The position numbers were made by a program, and so were the translations under genes. This document shows positions 26,660 to 35,051 of a stretch of DNA of 64,000 nt, piece after piece. Each line of letters starts with the position of its first letter. Positions within the stretch are counted from its first letter, which is position 1. The stretch covers positions 1-64,000 of the forward strand of contig NZ_LMCX01000002.1 of the NCBI RefSeq assembly GCF_001425665.1, read 5' to 3'. This DNA is from Yonghaparkia sp. Root332. GTDB lineage: Bacteria; Actinomycetota; Actinomycetes; Actinomycetales; Microbacteriaceae. Under the pieces are notes generated by a model that ran no database searches, was not told the origin of the DNA, and was given only the letters and a program-made list of their open reading frames with translations.

Positions 26660-28303
26660 GTGCGGGTCGCGCTCGCGCTTCCCGGCTCGCTCTCCGATGC
26701 GGTCGAGCTGGAGCTGCTGCGCGCCGGCCACCGCATCGCGTGGCGGGCCGACGACCGCGAGTCGCTGCTCGCCCAGCTCGCGGAGGTGGTCCCCGACGTC
26801 GTCCTCGTCGCCGACGACCCCGCCGTCGCCACCACCGAGGTCGTGGGGGCGTGCGACCTCCTCGGGGTCCGCACCTGTCTCGTGCGCGCCGACGACGCGG
26901 TCTCGGCGACGGCCCGGCTGCTCGGCGTGCACGACATCCTCCGGGTCCTCCCGGGCCTACCGATCGACCTGAGGGTGCTCGCCCCTCCGTTCGACGCCCT
27001 CGATGGCGGCATCGCCGACGCCGCCGGAGCCCACCCCGGCTTCGCCGGTGCGCCCCCGTCCTCCGCACCCGCCGCTCCGATCGCTGCGGCGACGGATGCT
27101 CCGCCTCCCGCCGCGCCCCCTGCGACGGGCTCGGCCCCGCCGCCCGCCCTCCTCCCGCCGCACCGCATCGACCCATCGGCCTCGCCGACCGAGGCCGATG
27201 GGCGCCCCCGCCGGACCCCGCGCCAGCCGGGCGCGTCACGTCGCTGGCCGTGGTCCCGCGACCGCGATACGCGAGCCGACGCGACCCCCGAAGCGGCGGA
27301 GCCCGCCGGCGCGCACGCCTCGACCCCGCCCGCCGCACCCTCCTCGTCGGCCTCTACCCTGTCGCCACCCGACTCATCGGCACCGAGCGAGAAGCCCGCG
27401 GCGGAGCGGGCCGTTCCCCTCGCCACCCCGCCCGCGCAGCGCATCGTCGCGGTCTGGGGCCCGGCGGGCGCCCCCGGCCGGACGACTCTCGCGATCGCAC
27501 TCGCCGCCGAGCTCGCCGCCCGGGGCCTGCGGGTCTGCCTCGTCGACGCCGACACCTACGGCGGCACGGTCGCCCCCGCGCTCGGGCTCCTCGACGAGGC
27601 ACCGGGCTTCGCCGCCGCGTGCCGCCTCGCGGGGTCCGACGCGCTCACCGAGGGCGAGCTCGACCGGATCGCGCTGACCTACGGCGGCACGGCGGCACCC
27701 TTCCGCGTGCTCACCGGCATCGGCCGCCCGCATCGCTGGCCCGAGCTCTCGCGCGACCGGGTCGCCCGGGCTCTCGAGGCCGCGCGCGGGTGGAGCGACG
27801 TCGTGGTCGTGGACACCGGCTTCAATCTCGAGACCGACGAGGAGGTCTCGAGCGACATGCTCGCGCCTCGTCGCAACGCCGCGACGATCGCCGCCCTGCG
27901 CGCGGCGGACGAGGTGGTGGCGGTCGGCGCCGCCGACCCGGTCGGTCTCGCGCGCCTGCTGCGCACGCACGCCGACCTCCTGGAGACCGTGACGACCGAC
28001 CGCGTCCACGTCGTGGCCAACCGGATCCGCGCGAGCGTGCTCGGCATCGATCCGGGCGGTCAGGTGCGTCAGACGCTCGATCGCTTCGGCGGCATCGCCG
28101 ACCCGATCCTCATCGCCGATGATCCGAGCGCCGCCGACGCCGCGCTGCTGAGCGCCCGCACCGTGCTCGATGTCGCGCCGCGCTCCGCTCTGCGGCAGGG
28201 AGCCGCCGCTCTCGCCGACCGCCTCGGGTACGGCGCCGCCGCGTCGCGCGGCCGCGGGGCGGCGTCATCGCGCGGTCGAGGGATGCTCCGGCGGACGGGG
28301 TAG
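26660..28303 (+). CDS. CpaE/MinD-like P-loop protein with degenerate Walker A
   Basis: 547 residues, GTG start 1 bp after the SAF gene. Residues 1-110 form a receiver-like alpha/beta domain (VRVALALPGSLSDAVELELLRAGHRIAW). Residues 110-260 are a Pro/Ala/Ser-rich linker. The C-terminal ParA/MinD-type domain starts IVAVWGPAGAPGRTTLAIALAAELAARGLRVCLVDADTYGG. The P-loop GPAGAPGRTT (267-276) lacks both lysines of the deviant Walker A motif, with Arg in place of the phosphate-binding Lys. The CpaE-like architecture and SAF neighbour suggest membrane localisation or secretion. The locus has no other tad genes. Nucleotide hydrolysis is uncertain. Confidence 0.82.
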   Translation: MRVALALPGSLSDAVELELLRAGHRIAWRADDRESLLAQLAEVVPDVVLVADDPAVATTEVVGACDLLGVRTCLVRADDAVSATARLLGVHDILRVLPGLPIDLRVLAPPFDALDGGIADAAGAHPGFAGAPPSSAPAAPIAAATDAPPPAAPPATGSAPPPALLPPHRIDPSASPTEADGRPRRTPRQPGASRRWPWSRDRDTRADATPEAAEPAGAHASTPPAAPSSSASTLSPPDSSAPSEKPAAERAVPLATPPAQRIVAVWGPAGAPGRTTLAIALAAELAARGLRVCLVDADTYGGTVAPALGLLDEAPGFAAACRLAGSDALTEGELDRIALTYGGTAAPFRVLTGIGRPHRWPELSRDRVARALEAARGWSDVVVVDTGFNLETDEEVSSDMLAPRRNAATIAALRAADEVVAVGAADPVGLARLLRTHADLLETVTTDRVHVVANRIRASVLGIDPGGQVRQTLDRFGGIADPILIADDPSAADAALLSARTVLDVAPRSALRQGAAALADRLGYGAAASRGRGAASSRGRGMLRRTG

Positions 28304-28306
28304 CCT
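28301..28306 (+). promoter_or_regulatory. -10 element of pdtaS overlapping an upstream stop codon
   Basis: TAGCCT begins with the TAG stop of the upstream gene and ends 6 nt before the pdtaS GTG, giving a leaderless mRNA. No ribosome binding site is present. Confidence 0.5.
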
Positions 28307-28312
28307 TTCGGG

Positions 28313-29812
28313 GTGTCGACCCTCTCCGATCTCGTCCACGAGCACGCGGCTCTGAGCGACGCCGACATCGAGTGGCTCCACCTGCTGATCGCGGAGGGCC
28401 AGCTGCTCGCCGACCTCGCGTTCGCGGACATCGTGCTGTGGGTTCCGACCACCGGGGGCGGCTTCGTCGCCGTCGCGCACGCGCGCCCGTCGAGCTCGGC
28501 GACGCTGTTCTACCGTGACTTCGTCGGCCAGGAGATTAAGCCCGAGTGGCGCCGCCAGGTGACCCAGGCCTTCGAGACCGCCCGTATCGTCGACTCCAGC
28601 GCGCCCGACTGGTACGAGGAGACGCCCACGCGCGTGCGGGCCGTGCCCGTCGTGCGGCGGCTGTCGCCGGGCGGGAAGGCCGTGAGCGAGCATCCCATCG
28701 CGGTGATGACGCGCCACACCAACCTGAGCGAGGCGCGCATGCCGAGCCGCCAGGAGCTGACCTTCAACGAGTGCGCGAACGACCTGTTCGAGATGATCGC
28801 GAGCGCCGACTTCCCCGACATGGCCGCGCCGAGCGGCCCCCGCCGCGGTGCCCCGCGCGCCTCCGACGGGCTGATCCGTCTCGACGTCGACGGCACGGTG
28901 ACCTTCGCGAGCCCCAACGGACTGAGCGCCTTCAACCGCATGGGCTTCGCCGGCGAGCTCGAGGGCGAGTCGCTCGCCGACGTCACGACGCGACTGCTGC
29001 ACGGCAAGCTCGTCGTCGACGAGTCGCTGCCGCTCGTCGTCACCGGCCGCGCGCCGTGGCGCACCGACATCGACGCGCGCGGCGTGACGGTGAGCCTGCG
29101 GGCGATCCCGCTGCGGCTCGGCGGCGTGCGGATCGGCGCGATCGTGCTCGTGCGCGACGTCACCGAGGTGCGGCACCAGGAGCGCGAGCTCATCACCAAG
29201 GACGCGACGATCCGCGAGATCCACCACCGCGTGAAGAACAACCTGCAGACGGTCGCCTCGCTGCTGCGCATCCAGGCCCGCCGAACCCACAGCGAAGGGG
29301 CGAGGGATGCCCTGACGCAGGCCATGCGCCGCGTCGCCGCCATCGCGGTCGTGCACGACACACTCTCGGAGGGGCTCAACCAGAACGTCGACTTCGACGT
29401 CGTGTTCTCGCGCGTGCTCATGCTCATCGCCGAGGTCGCCTCGAGCCACAACACGGTGGTCCGTCCGAAGTCGACGGGCAGCTTCGGCACGCTGCCGAGC
29501 GAGTACGCGACGCCCCTCGCGCTCGCTCTGACGGAGCTGGTCACCAACGCGGTCGAGCACGGGCTGGTCGGCCGCTCGGACGGCGAGGTGGAGATCGTCG
29601 CGAGCCGCACCGACGACAGCCTCGCGGTGAAGGTGCGCGACAACGGCGGAGGGCTGCCCGAGGGCAAGGTCGGGTCCGGGCTCGGCACGCAGATCGTGCG
29701 CACGCTGATCCAGGGCGAGCTCGGCGGCACGATCGACTGGCACACGCTCGAGGGCGAGGGCACCGAGGTCACGATCGAGGTCCCGCTGCTCTACCTCAAG
29801 CGTCGCGCATAG
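28313..29812 (+). CDS. pdtaS: Sensor histidine kinase PdtaS
   Basis: 499 residues, soluble, no membrane helix. An N-terminal GAF-like domain (about 1-150) and a PAS domain (about 180-285) precede the HisKA_2 helix IREIHHRVKNNLQTVASLLRIQARR (His304/305). The ATPase domain has ALTELVTNAVEHG, VRDNGGGLP and GSGLGTQIVRTLI. PdtaS works with the RNA-binding antiterminator PdtaR in actinobacteria and senses nutrients or nitric oxide and copper in mycobacteria. The pdtaR gene is not in this window. A WhiB1-type gene follows convergently, as next to pdtaS (Rv3220c) in M. tuberculosis. Confidence 0.93.
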   Translation: MSTLSDLVHEHAALSDADIEWLHLLIAEGQLLADLAFADIVLWVPTTGGGFVAVAHARPSSSATLFYRDFVGQEIKPEWRRQVTQAFETARIVDSSAPDWYEETPTRVRAVPVVRRLSPGGKAVSEHPIAVMTRHTNLSEARMPSRQELTFNECANDLFEMIASADFPDMAAPSGPRRGAPRASDGLIRLDVDGTVTFASPNGLSAFNRMGFAGELEGESLADVTTRLLHGKLVVDESLPLVVTGRAPWRTDIDARGVTVSLRAIPLRLGGVRIGAIVLVRDVTEVRHQERELITKDATIREIHHRVKNNLQTVASLLRIQARRTHSEGARDALTQAMRRVAAIAVVHDTLSEGLNQNVDFDVVFSRVLMLIAEVASSHNTVVRPKSTGSFGTLPSEYATPLALALTELVTNAVEHGLVGRSDGEVEIVASRTDDSLAVKVRDNGGGLPEGKVGSGLGTQIVRTLIQGELGGTIDWHTLEGEGTEVTIEVPLLYLKRRA

Positions 29813-29915
29813 CGGCCGGAGCGCCCGGTCGGCGCTCGCGAGCACCGCACGGAGGGCAGAGGAACGCCCCGCCTCCGCGCGATGCTCGCAGCGACGACGG
29901 GGCGGTCGAGGGGAG

Positions 29916-30164
29916 CTACGAGGCGCGGCGGGCGCGAGCGGCGCGGCGCTTGAGCGCGCGGCGCTCATCCTCGCTGAGTCCGCCCCAGACGCCCGAGTCC
30001 TGGTTGGTCTCGAGGGCGTACTGCAGGCAGGTCTCCGTCACCGAGCAGCGACCGCACACCGTCTTCGCCTTCTCGATCTGGTCGACCGCGGGGCCGGTGT
30101 TGCCGACCGGGAAGAACAGCTCGGGGTCAGCGGTGAGGCAGGCTGCCTTGTCACGCCAGTCCAT
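29916..30164 (-). CDS. whiB1: WhiB1-type iron-sulfur transcriptional regulator
   Basis: 82 residues. The four cluster ligands Cys9, Cys37, Cys40 and Cys46 are present (C...CxxC...C), then the GVWGG turn (58-62) and the basic C-terminal DNA-binding tail KRRAARARRAS. MDWRDKAACLTADPELFFPVGNTGP follows WhiB1 of mycobacteria closely. WhiB1 binds sigma-A region 4 and its [4Fe-4S] cluster reacts with nitric oxide. ATG at 30164 has AGGAG 9 nt upstream. A leader of about 130 nt with repeats precedes it. Confidence 0.95.
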   Translation of the reverse strand: MDWRDKAACLTADPELFFPVGNTGPAVDQIEKAKTVCGRCSVTETCLQYALETNQDSGVWGGLSEDERRALKRRAARARRAS

Positions 30165-30198
30165 GGGACAGTGCTCCTAGGGTTGGGGTCGGGCGCCA

Positions 30199-30314
30199 GA
30201 GAAGTGCCGAGAAGTGCTTTGATTGGCGCACCGCGACCTCGTGCGAACGAGGTCTCTGAGTGGGGAGTGAAGAGGGATCTTCAGGACGGCCCACAGCGTT
30301 GTAGGCGGCACTTC
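30199..30314 (-). promoter_or_regulatory. whiB1 leader with tandem repeats, hairpin and candidate -10
   Basis: Read on the plus strand, GAGAAGTGC occurs at 30199-30207 and again at 30209-30217, one helical turn apart. An inverted partial copy (GCACTTC, 30308-30314) lies farther upstream of whiB1. GACCTCGT-GCGA-ACGAGGTC (30235-30254) is a perfect 8-bp hairpin. A minus-strand TACAAC at 30303-30298 could be the -10. Together they suggest a regulated promoter plus a structured leader. Confidence 0.45.
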
Positions 30315-30376
30315 AACCGCAACTAGGCTCGCACGTAACACGATCGAAATCAAGGGTTTCCGCGAGAGGGGTTTGC

Positions 30377-30784
30377 GTGCAGGACACCGGCCGGCCACCT
30401 CTCGTCATCCTTCTGGTCGTGATCCTGGGGGCGGAGGCGGCCCTCATGATCGGGGTCTCGCTCGTCCTCCTGGTCGAGCTCGTCACCGTTCCCGCGACCT
30501 CGATCGCCACGGCCGTCGCGCTCCTCGTCGCGTGCGCCATCGCGGCCATCTGGCTCGTGGTCATCACGATCGCCGCCTGGCGCGGTCGATCGTGGACGCG
30601 CGGCGGCGCCCTCGTGTGGCAGTTCCTCCAGGTCGCCGTGGGCGTCGGCAGCATCCAGGGCCTCGTTCCGCGCCCCGACATCGCGACGTGGCTGCTCGTT
30701 CCCGCGATCGTCGCGATCGTGCTGCTGCTCACCCCCTCGGTGAGCGAGCACCTCGCACGTCATGACGACGGGCCCGAGTCGTAG
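30377..30784 (+). CDS. Small four-helix membrane protein
   Basis: 135 residues, GTG start. Four hydrophobic segments (about 8-33, 42-66, 80-98, 102-118) fill most of the chain, with a short polar C-terminus. WRGRSWTRGGALVWQFLQVAVGVGSIQG between helices 2 and 3 is typical of uncharacterised actinobacterial membrane proteins next to whiB1. No enzyme motif is visible. It diverges from whiB1 and converges with bcp. Confidence 0.75.
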   Translation: MQDTGRPPLVILLVVILGAEAALMIGVSLVLLVELVTVPATSIATAVALLVACAIAAIWLVVITIAAWRGRSWTRGGALVWQFLQVAVGVGSIQGLVPRPDIATWLLVPAIVAIVLLLTPSVSEHLARHDDGPES

Positions 30785-30800
30785 CGACCCGAGCCCGTCG
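30766..30800. terminator. Convergent terminator of the small membrane gene and bcp
   Basis: A 16-bp stem with two mismatches (CGACGGGC-CCGAGTCG, 30766-30781, with 30785-30800) and a 3-nt loop spans the stop codon of the membrane gene and faces the bcp stop at 30817. Confidence 0.65.
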
Positions 30801-30816
30801 ACGATGAGGGGGAGGC

Positions 30817-31293
30817 CTACGCGTCGATGCCGAGCTTCTTGCGCAGGCTCGCGACGTGGCCGGTCGCCTTGACGTTGTAGAGCGGGTGCGTGACGACGCC
30901 GTTCTCGTCGATGACGAACGTCGAGCGGATCACGCCCGTCACGGTCTTCCCGTACATCGACTTCTCGCCGTACGCGCCGTACGCCTGGTGCACGGCGAGG
31001 TCCGGGTCGCTCAGCAGCGGGAAGGAGAGGTTCTCCTCCTCGGCGAACTTCTGCAGGGCCGCCCCGTGATCCTTCGAGACGCCGAGCACCTGGTAGCCGG
31101 CGGAGGCGAGCGAGTTCAGGCTGTCGCGGAAGTCGCACGCCTGCGTCGTGCAGCCGGGCGTCGAGGCGGCCGGGTAGAAGTACAGGACGACCTTCTTCCC
31201 GGCGTAGTCGGCGAGAGAGACGTGGTTGCCGTCCTTGTCGGGCAGGGTGAAGGCGGGGGCCGGCGTGCCGGCCTCGAGGCGGGCCTCGGTCAT
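30817..31293 (-). CDS. bcp: Thioredoxin-dependent thiol peroxidase (Bcp/PrxQ)
   Basis: 158 residues, the usual PrxQ length. The active-site motif is FYPAASTPGCTTQACDFRD, with peroxidatic Cys48 and resolving Cys53 five residues apart, the atypical 2-Cys arrangement. SVSKDHGAALQKFAEEENLSFPLLSDPD and STFVIDENG are family features. It reduces hydrogen and alkyl peroxides with thioredoxin in the cytoplasm. It converges with the small membrane gene and shares its terminator. With the catalase at 2683 it adds to peroxide defence. Confidence 0.95.
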   Translation of the reverse strand: MTEARLEAGTPAPAFTLPDKDGNHVSLADYAGKKVVLYFYPAASTPGCTTQACDFRDSLNSLASAGYQVLGVSKDHGAALQKFAEEENLSFPLLSDPDLAVHQAYGAYGEKSMYGKTVTGVIRSTFVIDENGVVTHPLYNVKATGHVASLRKKLGIDA

Positions 31294-31459
31294 GGGGGCT
31301 CCTTGGGAGTGAGGGGGTCAGCGCGCGCGTCGCCCTCCGGGCGCCGTCGCTTCGTGGTCAGTGTATGGATGCGCTCCCCGGGTCGCCTGGACGCCCGCCG
31401 TGTAGAACGCCCCCTTCGATCTCTGCTATCGTTGCCTCTCGGTTCGCTCGTCGAACTGC

Positions 31460-31532
<73 letters not shown>

Positions 31533-31534
31533 CG

Positions 31535-31570
31535 AAACCCCGGTTCGCTCTCGCCAGCTGCCGGGGTTTT
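31535..31570 (+). terminator. Terminator of tRNA-Lys
   Basis: AAACCCCGG (31535-31543) pairs with CCGGGGTTT (31561-31569), and the 3' arm continues as TTTT. The stem begins 2 nt after the tRNA. Confidence 0.85.
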
Positions 31571-31600
31571 CTCGTGCTCAGCGGCTCTATCGCGCGGCCC

Positions 31601-31606
31601 TAGCAT
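31601..31606 (+). promoter_or_regulatory. -10 element for a leaderless LysE-type gene
   Basis: TAGCAT ends 7 nt before the GTG start at 31614 and no Shine-Dalgarno is present, so the transcript should begin at the start codon. Confidence 0.5.
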
Positions 31607-31613
31607 CGGGAGC

Positions 31614-32246
31614 GTGGTGTTCGGTCCCGAGTTCGCGGCGTTCCTCCTGACGTCGATCGTCATCATCGTCGTGCCCGGCCCCGGCGTGCTGTTCGTCATC
31701 GGGCGCGCTCTCGCGCTCGGCACGCGCGCGGCCCTCCTGAGCGTCCTCGGCGGCGCGCTCGGCGTCGGCCTCCAGATCGCGTCGGTCGCGCTCGGCGTCG
31801 GGGTCGTGATCGCGCAGTCGGAGCTCCTGTTCACGATCCTGAAGATCGCCGGCGCACTCGTCCTCGTCTGGCTGGGCGTGCAGTCGATCCGGCACAGGAA
31901 CGAGTTCGGCGAGCAGGAGCTCGACCCCGTGACGCCGCGCACGACGACGATCGTGCGCGAGAGCGTCGTGGTCGGCATCACGAATCCGAAGACGATCGTC
32001 TTCTTCGTGGCCGCGCTGCCGCAGGCCGTCGTGCCGGGCGGTGCCGAGCCGGCGGTGCAGATGCTGCTCCTCGGCGCGATCTTCCTCGTCATCGGCATCG
32101 TGAGCGACGGGCTCTACGGCATCGCGGCCGGCACGGCGCGCGAGTGGTTCGCCTCCAATCGCAGCCGCATCGCCGCGGTGCGCGCGGCGGGGGGAGCGGC
32201 GCTCATCGTGCTCGGCATCGTCATGGCCTTCGCGGCGCGCTCCTGA
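31614..32246 (+). CDS. LysE/RhtB-family exporter
   Basis: 210 residues with six transmembrane helices. The N-terminal signature VPGPGVLFVIGRALALGTRAALLSVLGGALGVGLQ (about 20-55) is diagnostic for LysE/RhtB amino-acid and metabolite exporters. NPKTIVFFVAALPQAV is the second family motif. The substrate is unknown. It lies 69 bp upstream of the iron-box-linked ligase/acyltransferase gene. No terminator separates them, so it could export a related product, but the two probably have separate promoters. Confidence 0.9.
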   Translation: MVFGPEFAAFLLTSIVIIVVPGPGVLFVIGRALALGTRAALLSVLGGALGVGLQIASVALGVGVVIAQSELLFTILKIAGALVLVWLGVQSIRHRNEFGEQELDPVTPRTTTIVRESVVVGITNPKTIVFFVAALPQAVVPGGAEPAVQMLLLGAIFLVIGIVSDGLYGIAAGTAREWFASNRSRIAAVRAAGGAALIVLGIVMAFAARS

Positions 32247-32293
32247 TCGGTCGAGCGGCCCACCGGCCCTCCGCTCTCGCGGGACCGCCTCAC

Positions 32294-32312
32294 TTAGGCT
32301 AGCCTTACCTGC
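32294..32312 (+). promoter_or_regulatory. Iron box (DtxR/IdeR-type operator)
   Basis: TTAGGCTAGCCTTACCTGC matches the DtxR/IdeR consensus TTAGGTTAGSCTAACCTAA at 15 of 19 positions, with the core AGGCTAGCCT a perfect palindrome. It lies 3 nt before the ATG at 32316 and covers possible -10 elements (TAGGCT, TAGCCT). An iron-loaded DtxR-family repressor bound here would block transcription in iron-replete cells. Confidence 0.65.
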
Positions 32313-32315
32313 GCC

Positions 32316-35051
32316 ATGGCCTCCGTTCTCCCCGCCTCGATCGCGCGCTCGCGGGCGACCCCGGTCGCGCACCCGTTCCTCGGTGGGGGAGACGAGCAGG
32401 TCGCGCTCGTGGGGGAGCGCGGGGCGACCTCGTACGGGGAGCTCCGCGACCGCGTCGTGCAGCGCTCCGCGCTGCTCGGCGCCGACCGCCGGCTCGTCAT
32501 GCTCGCGGCCCGTCGGGACGAGGAGACGATCGTGAGCCTGCTCGCCGCGCTCGCGGGCGGGCATCCGGTCATCATGATCGACGGCGAGAGCGACGCGGGC
32601 GCCGCCGAGACGCTGCGCGCGGGCATCCTCGCCGAGTACGACCCCGACACGATCGTCTCGTCGGTCGACGGCGAGGCGCGCCTCGAGCATCGCCGCGACG
32701 CGAGCGCCCACGTGCTGCACCCCGACCTCGCGCTCCTTCTCAGCACCTCGGGCTCGACGGGCTCGCCGAAGCTCGTGCGCCTCTCGCGCGGCAATCTCGT
32801 GAGCAACGCGCGCAGCATCGCCGAGTACCTCGCGCTCACCCCCGCCGACCGCGGCGCCACGACCCTGCCGCCGCACTACTGCTACGGCCTCTCGATCATC
32901 ACGAGCCACCTCGCCGCCGGCGCGAGCGTGCTGCTCACCGACCGCTCGGTCGTCGAGCCCGCCTTCTGGAGCGAGGTCGAGGCGGCCGGCGTGACCTCGA
33001 TCGCGGGCGTGCCGCACTCGTTCGACCTCATCGAGGCCTCGGGAGCGCGCCCGCTCGAGCTGCCGGCGCTGCGCTGCCTCACGCAGGCGGGCGGGAAGCT
33101 CGGACCCGAGCGCGTGCGGCGCTGGGCGCGCGCGTCGGCCGCGCACGGCCTCGACTTCGTCGTCATGTACGGCGCGACCGAGGCGACCGCGCGCATGGCG
33201 TACCTGCCTCCCGCGCTCGCCGAGGAGCGCCCCGAGGCGATCGGCATCGCGATCCCCGGCGGCGCGCTGCGCATCGACGCGCCCGATGACGAGGGATGCG
33301 GCGAGCTCGTCTACTCCGGACCGAACGTCATGATGGGCTACGCCTCGACCGCGGCCGACCTCGCTCGCGGGCCCGAGCTCGACGAGCTGCGGACGGGCGA
33401 TCTCGCGCGGCTCGCCCCGGACGGCCTCGTCGAGATCGTCGGCCGCTCGAGCCGCTTCGTGAAGCTCTTCGGCCTGCGCGTCGACCTCGACCGGATCGAG
33501 TCGCTGCTCGCCGAGAAGGGAATCCCCGCCTACGCCGTCGACGCCGACGACGCCGTGCTCATCGGGTCGCCGTCGTTCGACGAGCTCGAGTGCGTGCCCG
33601 GGCTGCTCGCCTCGGCGACCGGGCTGCCGACCCGCAGCTTCCGCGTCGCCATGGTCCAGGAGCTCGCCGTGACCTCGAGCGGGAAGCCCGACCGGGCGGC
33701 GTTGCGGGCCATCGCCGAGCGCGCCGTCGAGAGCGCCGTCGAGAGCGCCCTCGTCACCGAGCCGGCGCCCGTCGGCGCGGTGAGGACCCTCGAGCGGGCC
33801 GCGACCGACGGGTCGGCGGCGCTCGCCGAGGCCGTCCGGAGTCTGTACGCGGTCGTCCTCGACCGACCGGACGCCGCCGTCGAGGACAGCTTCGTCGCGC
33901 TCGAGGGGGACTCTCTCGCGTACGTCGAGGCGGTCGTGCGGCTCGAGCGGCTCGTCGGCGAGCTGCCGCGCGACTGGCCGTCGCTCACGGCGGTCGAGCT
34001 CGGCGCGATCGCGAGCGAGCGCCGGGCATCCGCCTCATCGGGCGAGCGCCGCGCCGCCCATCGCGAGGCCGATCGCGGCGGCGGCCCGGCCGCACCCGCG
34101 CGCGCGTCGCGCTGGTCGACCGCGACGCTCGAGGCCCCCGTCGCGCTGCGCGCCCTCGCGATCATCCTCATCGTCGGCACGCACGCGAACCTGCTCGGGC
34201 TGCAGGGCGGTGCGCACGTGCTGCTCGCCGTGCTCGGCTACAACCTCGCGCGGTTCCAGCTCGCGGGCATCGACCGCGCCGCGCGCGTGCGCAGCCTCCT
34301 GCGCGCGACCGCGATGATCGCCGTTCCCGCGACTCTGTGGATCGGAGCCGTAGGCCTCACGACGGGAGCGTACGAGCCGACGACCGCCCTGCTGGTGAAC
34401 TCCTGGCTCGGCGAGCCCGCCGGCTGGGCGAGCGCGACGTGGTCGGAGCAGTGGCGGTTCTGGTTCATCGAGGCGGCCGTCGCCGGAGCGCTCCTGCTCG
34501 CGCTGCTCGTCGCCGTGCCCGCGCTCGACCGGCTCGAGCGTCGGCGGCCGTTCGCGCTCGCGCTCGGCGCCGTCGGCCTCGCCCTCGCCGCGCGGGTCGT
34601 GGCGACCGGCGGCATCACGTCGGGCGCGGTCGAGCGGTACGCCCCACCCGGGGTGCTCTGGCTGCTCGCCCTCGGCTGGCTCGTCGCGCGTGCCGGGTCC
34701 CGGTCGCAGAGGGTCGTCTCCTCCGTCGTCGCCGTCGTCGGCACCGTCGGCTTCTTCGGCGACGCGCAGCGCGAGGCCGTCGTGATCGCGGGCCTGCTCG
34801 CGCTCGTCTGGGTGCGCGCGGTGCGTCTGCCGCGCATCCTGATGCCGATGGTCACCGCGGTCGCCTCGGCGTCGCTGTTCGTCTACCTCGTGCACTGGGA
34901 GCTGTACCCGCTGCTGGAGGACGACGCCCCGCTCGCGGCGACCGCGGTGTCGTTCGCGGCGGGGATGCTCGTGTGGGCTCTCTGGCGCAGAGCGCTCCGC
35001 CTTCCCCGCTGGGGTCGACGGCTCGCGGTGCGCGCCCGATCGACGACCTAG
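32316..35051 (+). CDS. Adenylation - carrier - membrane acyltransferase (AT3) fusion protein
   Basis: 911 residues with three parts. Residues 1-470 are an AMP-forming adenylation domain: A3 motif STSGSTGSPK (143-152), YGATEAT, RTGDLARL (359-363), FVKLFGLRVDLDRIE and TSSGKPDR. Residues about 495-565 are an acyl/peptidyl carrier with phosphopantetheine Ser533 in ALEGDSLAYVE. Residues about 605-905 are an acyltransferase-3 domain with about ten transmembrane helices and the intact R-X10-H motif (Arg612, His623). One chain could therefore activate an acid, hold it as a thioester and pass it to an acceptor at the membrane, much as separate DltA, DltC and DltB do. The substrate and acceptor are unknown. 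The upstream iron box suggests induction under iron limitation. Confidence 0.88.
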   Translation: MASVLPASIARSRATPVAHPFLGGGDEQVALVGERGATSYGELRDRVVQRSALLGADRRLVMLAARRDEETIVSLLAALAGGHPVIMIDGESDAGAAETLRAGILAEYDPDTIVSSVDGEARLEHRRDASAHVLHPDLALLLSTSGSTGSPKLVRLSRGNLVSNARSIAEYLALTPADRGATTLPPHYCYGLSIITSHLAAGASVLLTDRSVVEPAFWSEVEAAGVTSIAGVPHSFDLIEASGARPLELPALRCLTQAGGKLGPERVRRWARASAAHGLDFVVMYGATEATARMAYLPPALAEERPEAIGIAIPGGALRIDAPDDEGCGELVYSGPNVMMGYASTAADLARGPELDELRTGDLARLAPDGLVEIVGRSSRFVKLFGLRVDLDRIESLLAEKGIPAYAVDADDAVLIGSPSFDELECVPGLLASATGLPTRSFRVAMVQELAVTSSGKPDRAALRAIAERAVESAVESALVTEPAPVGAVRTLERAATDGSAALAEAVRSLYAVVLDRPDAAVEDSFVALEGDSLAYVEAVVRLERLVGELPRDWPSLTAVELGAIASERRASASSGERRAAHREADRGGGPAAPARASRWSTATLEAPVALRALAIILIVGTHANLLGLQGGAHVLLAVLGYNLARFQLAGIDRAARVRSLLRATAMIAVPATLWIGAVGLTTGAYEPTTALLVNSWLGEPAGWASATWSEQWRFWFIEAAVAGALLLALLVAVPALDRLERRRPFALALGAVGLALAARVVATGGITSGAVERYAPPGVLWLLALGWLVARAGSRSQRVVSSVVAVVGTVGFFGDAQREAVVIAGLLALVWVRAVRLPRILMPMVTAVASASLFVYLVHWELYPLLEDDAPLAATAVSFAAGMLVWALWRRALRLPRWGRRLAVRARSTT

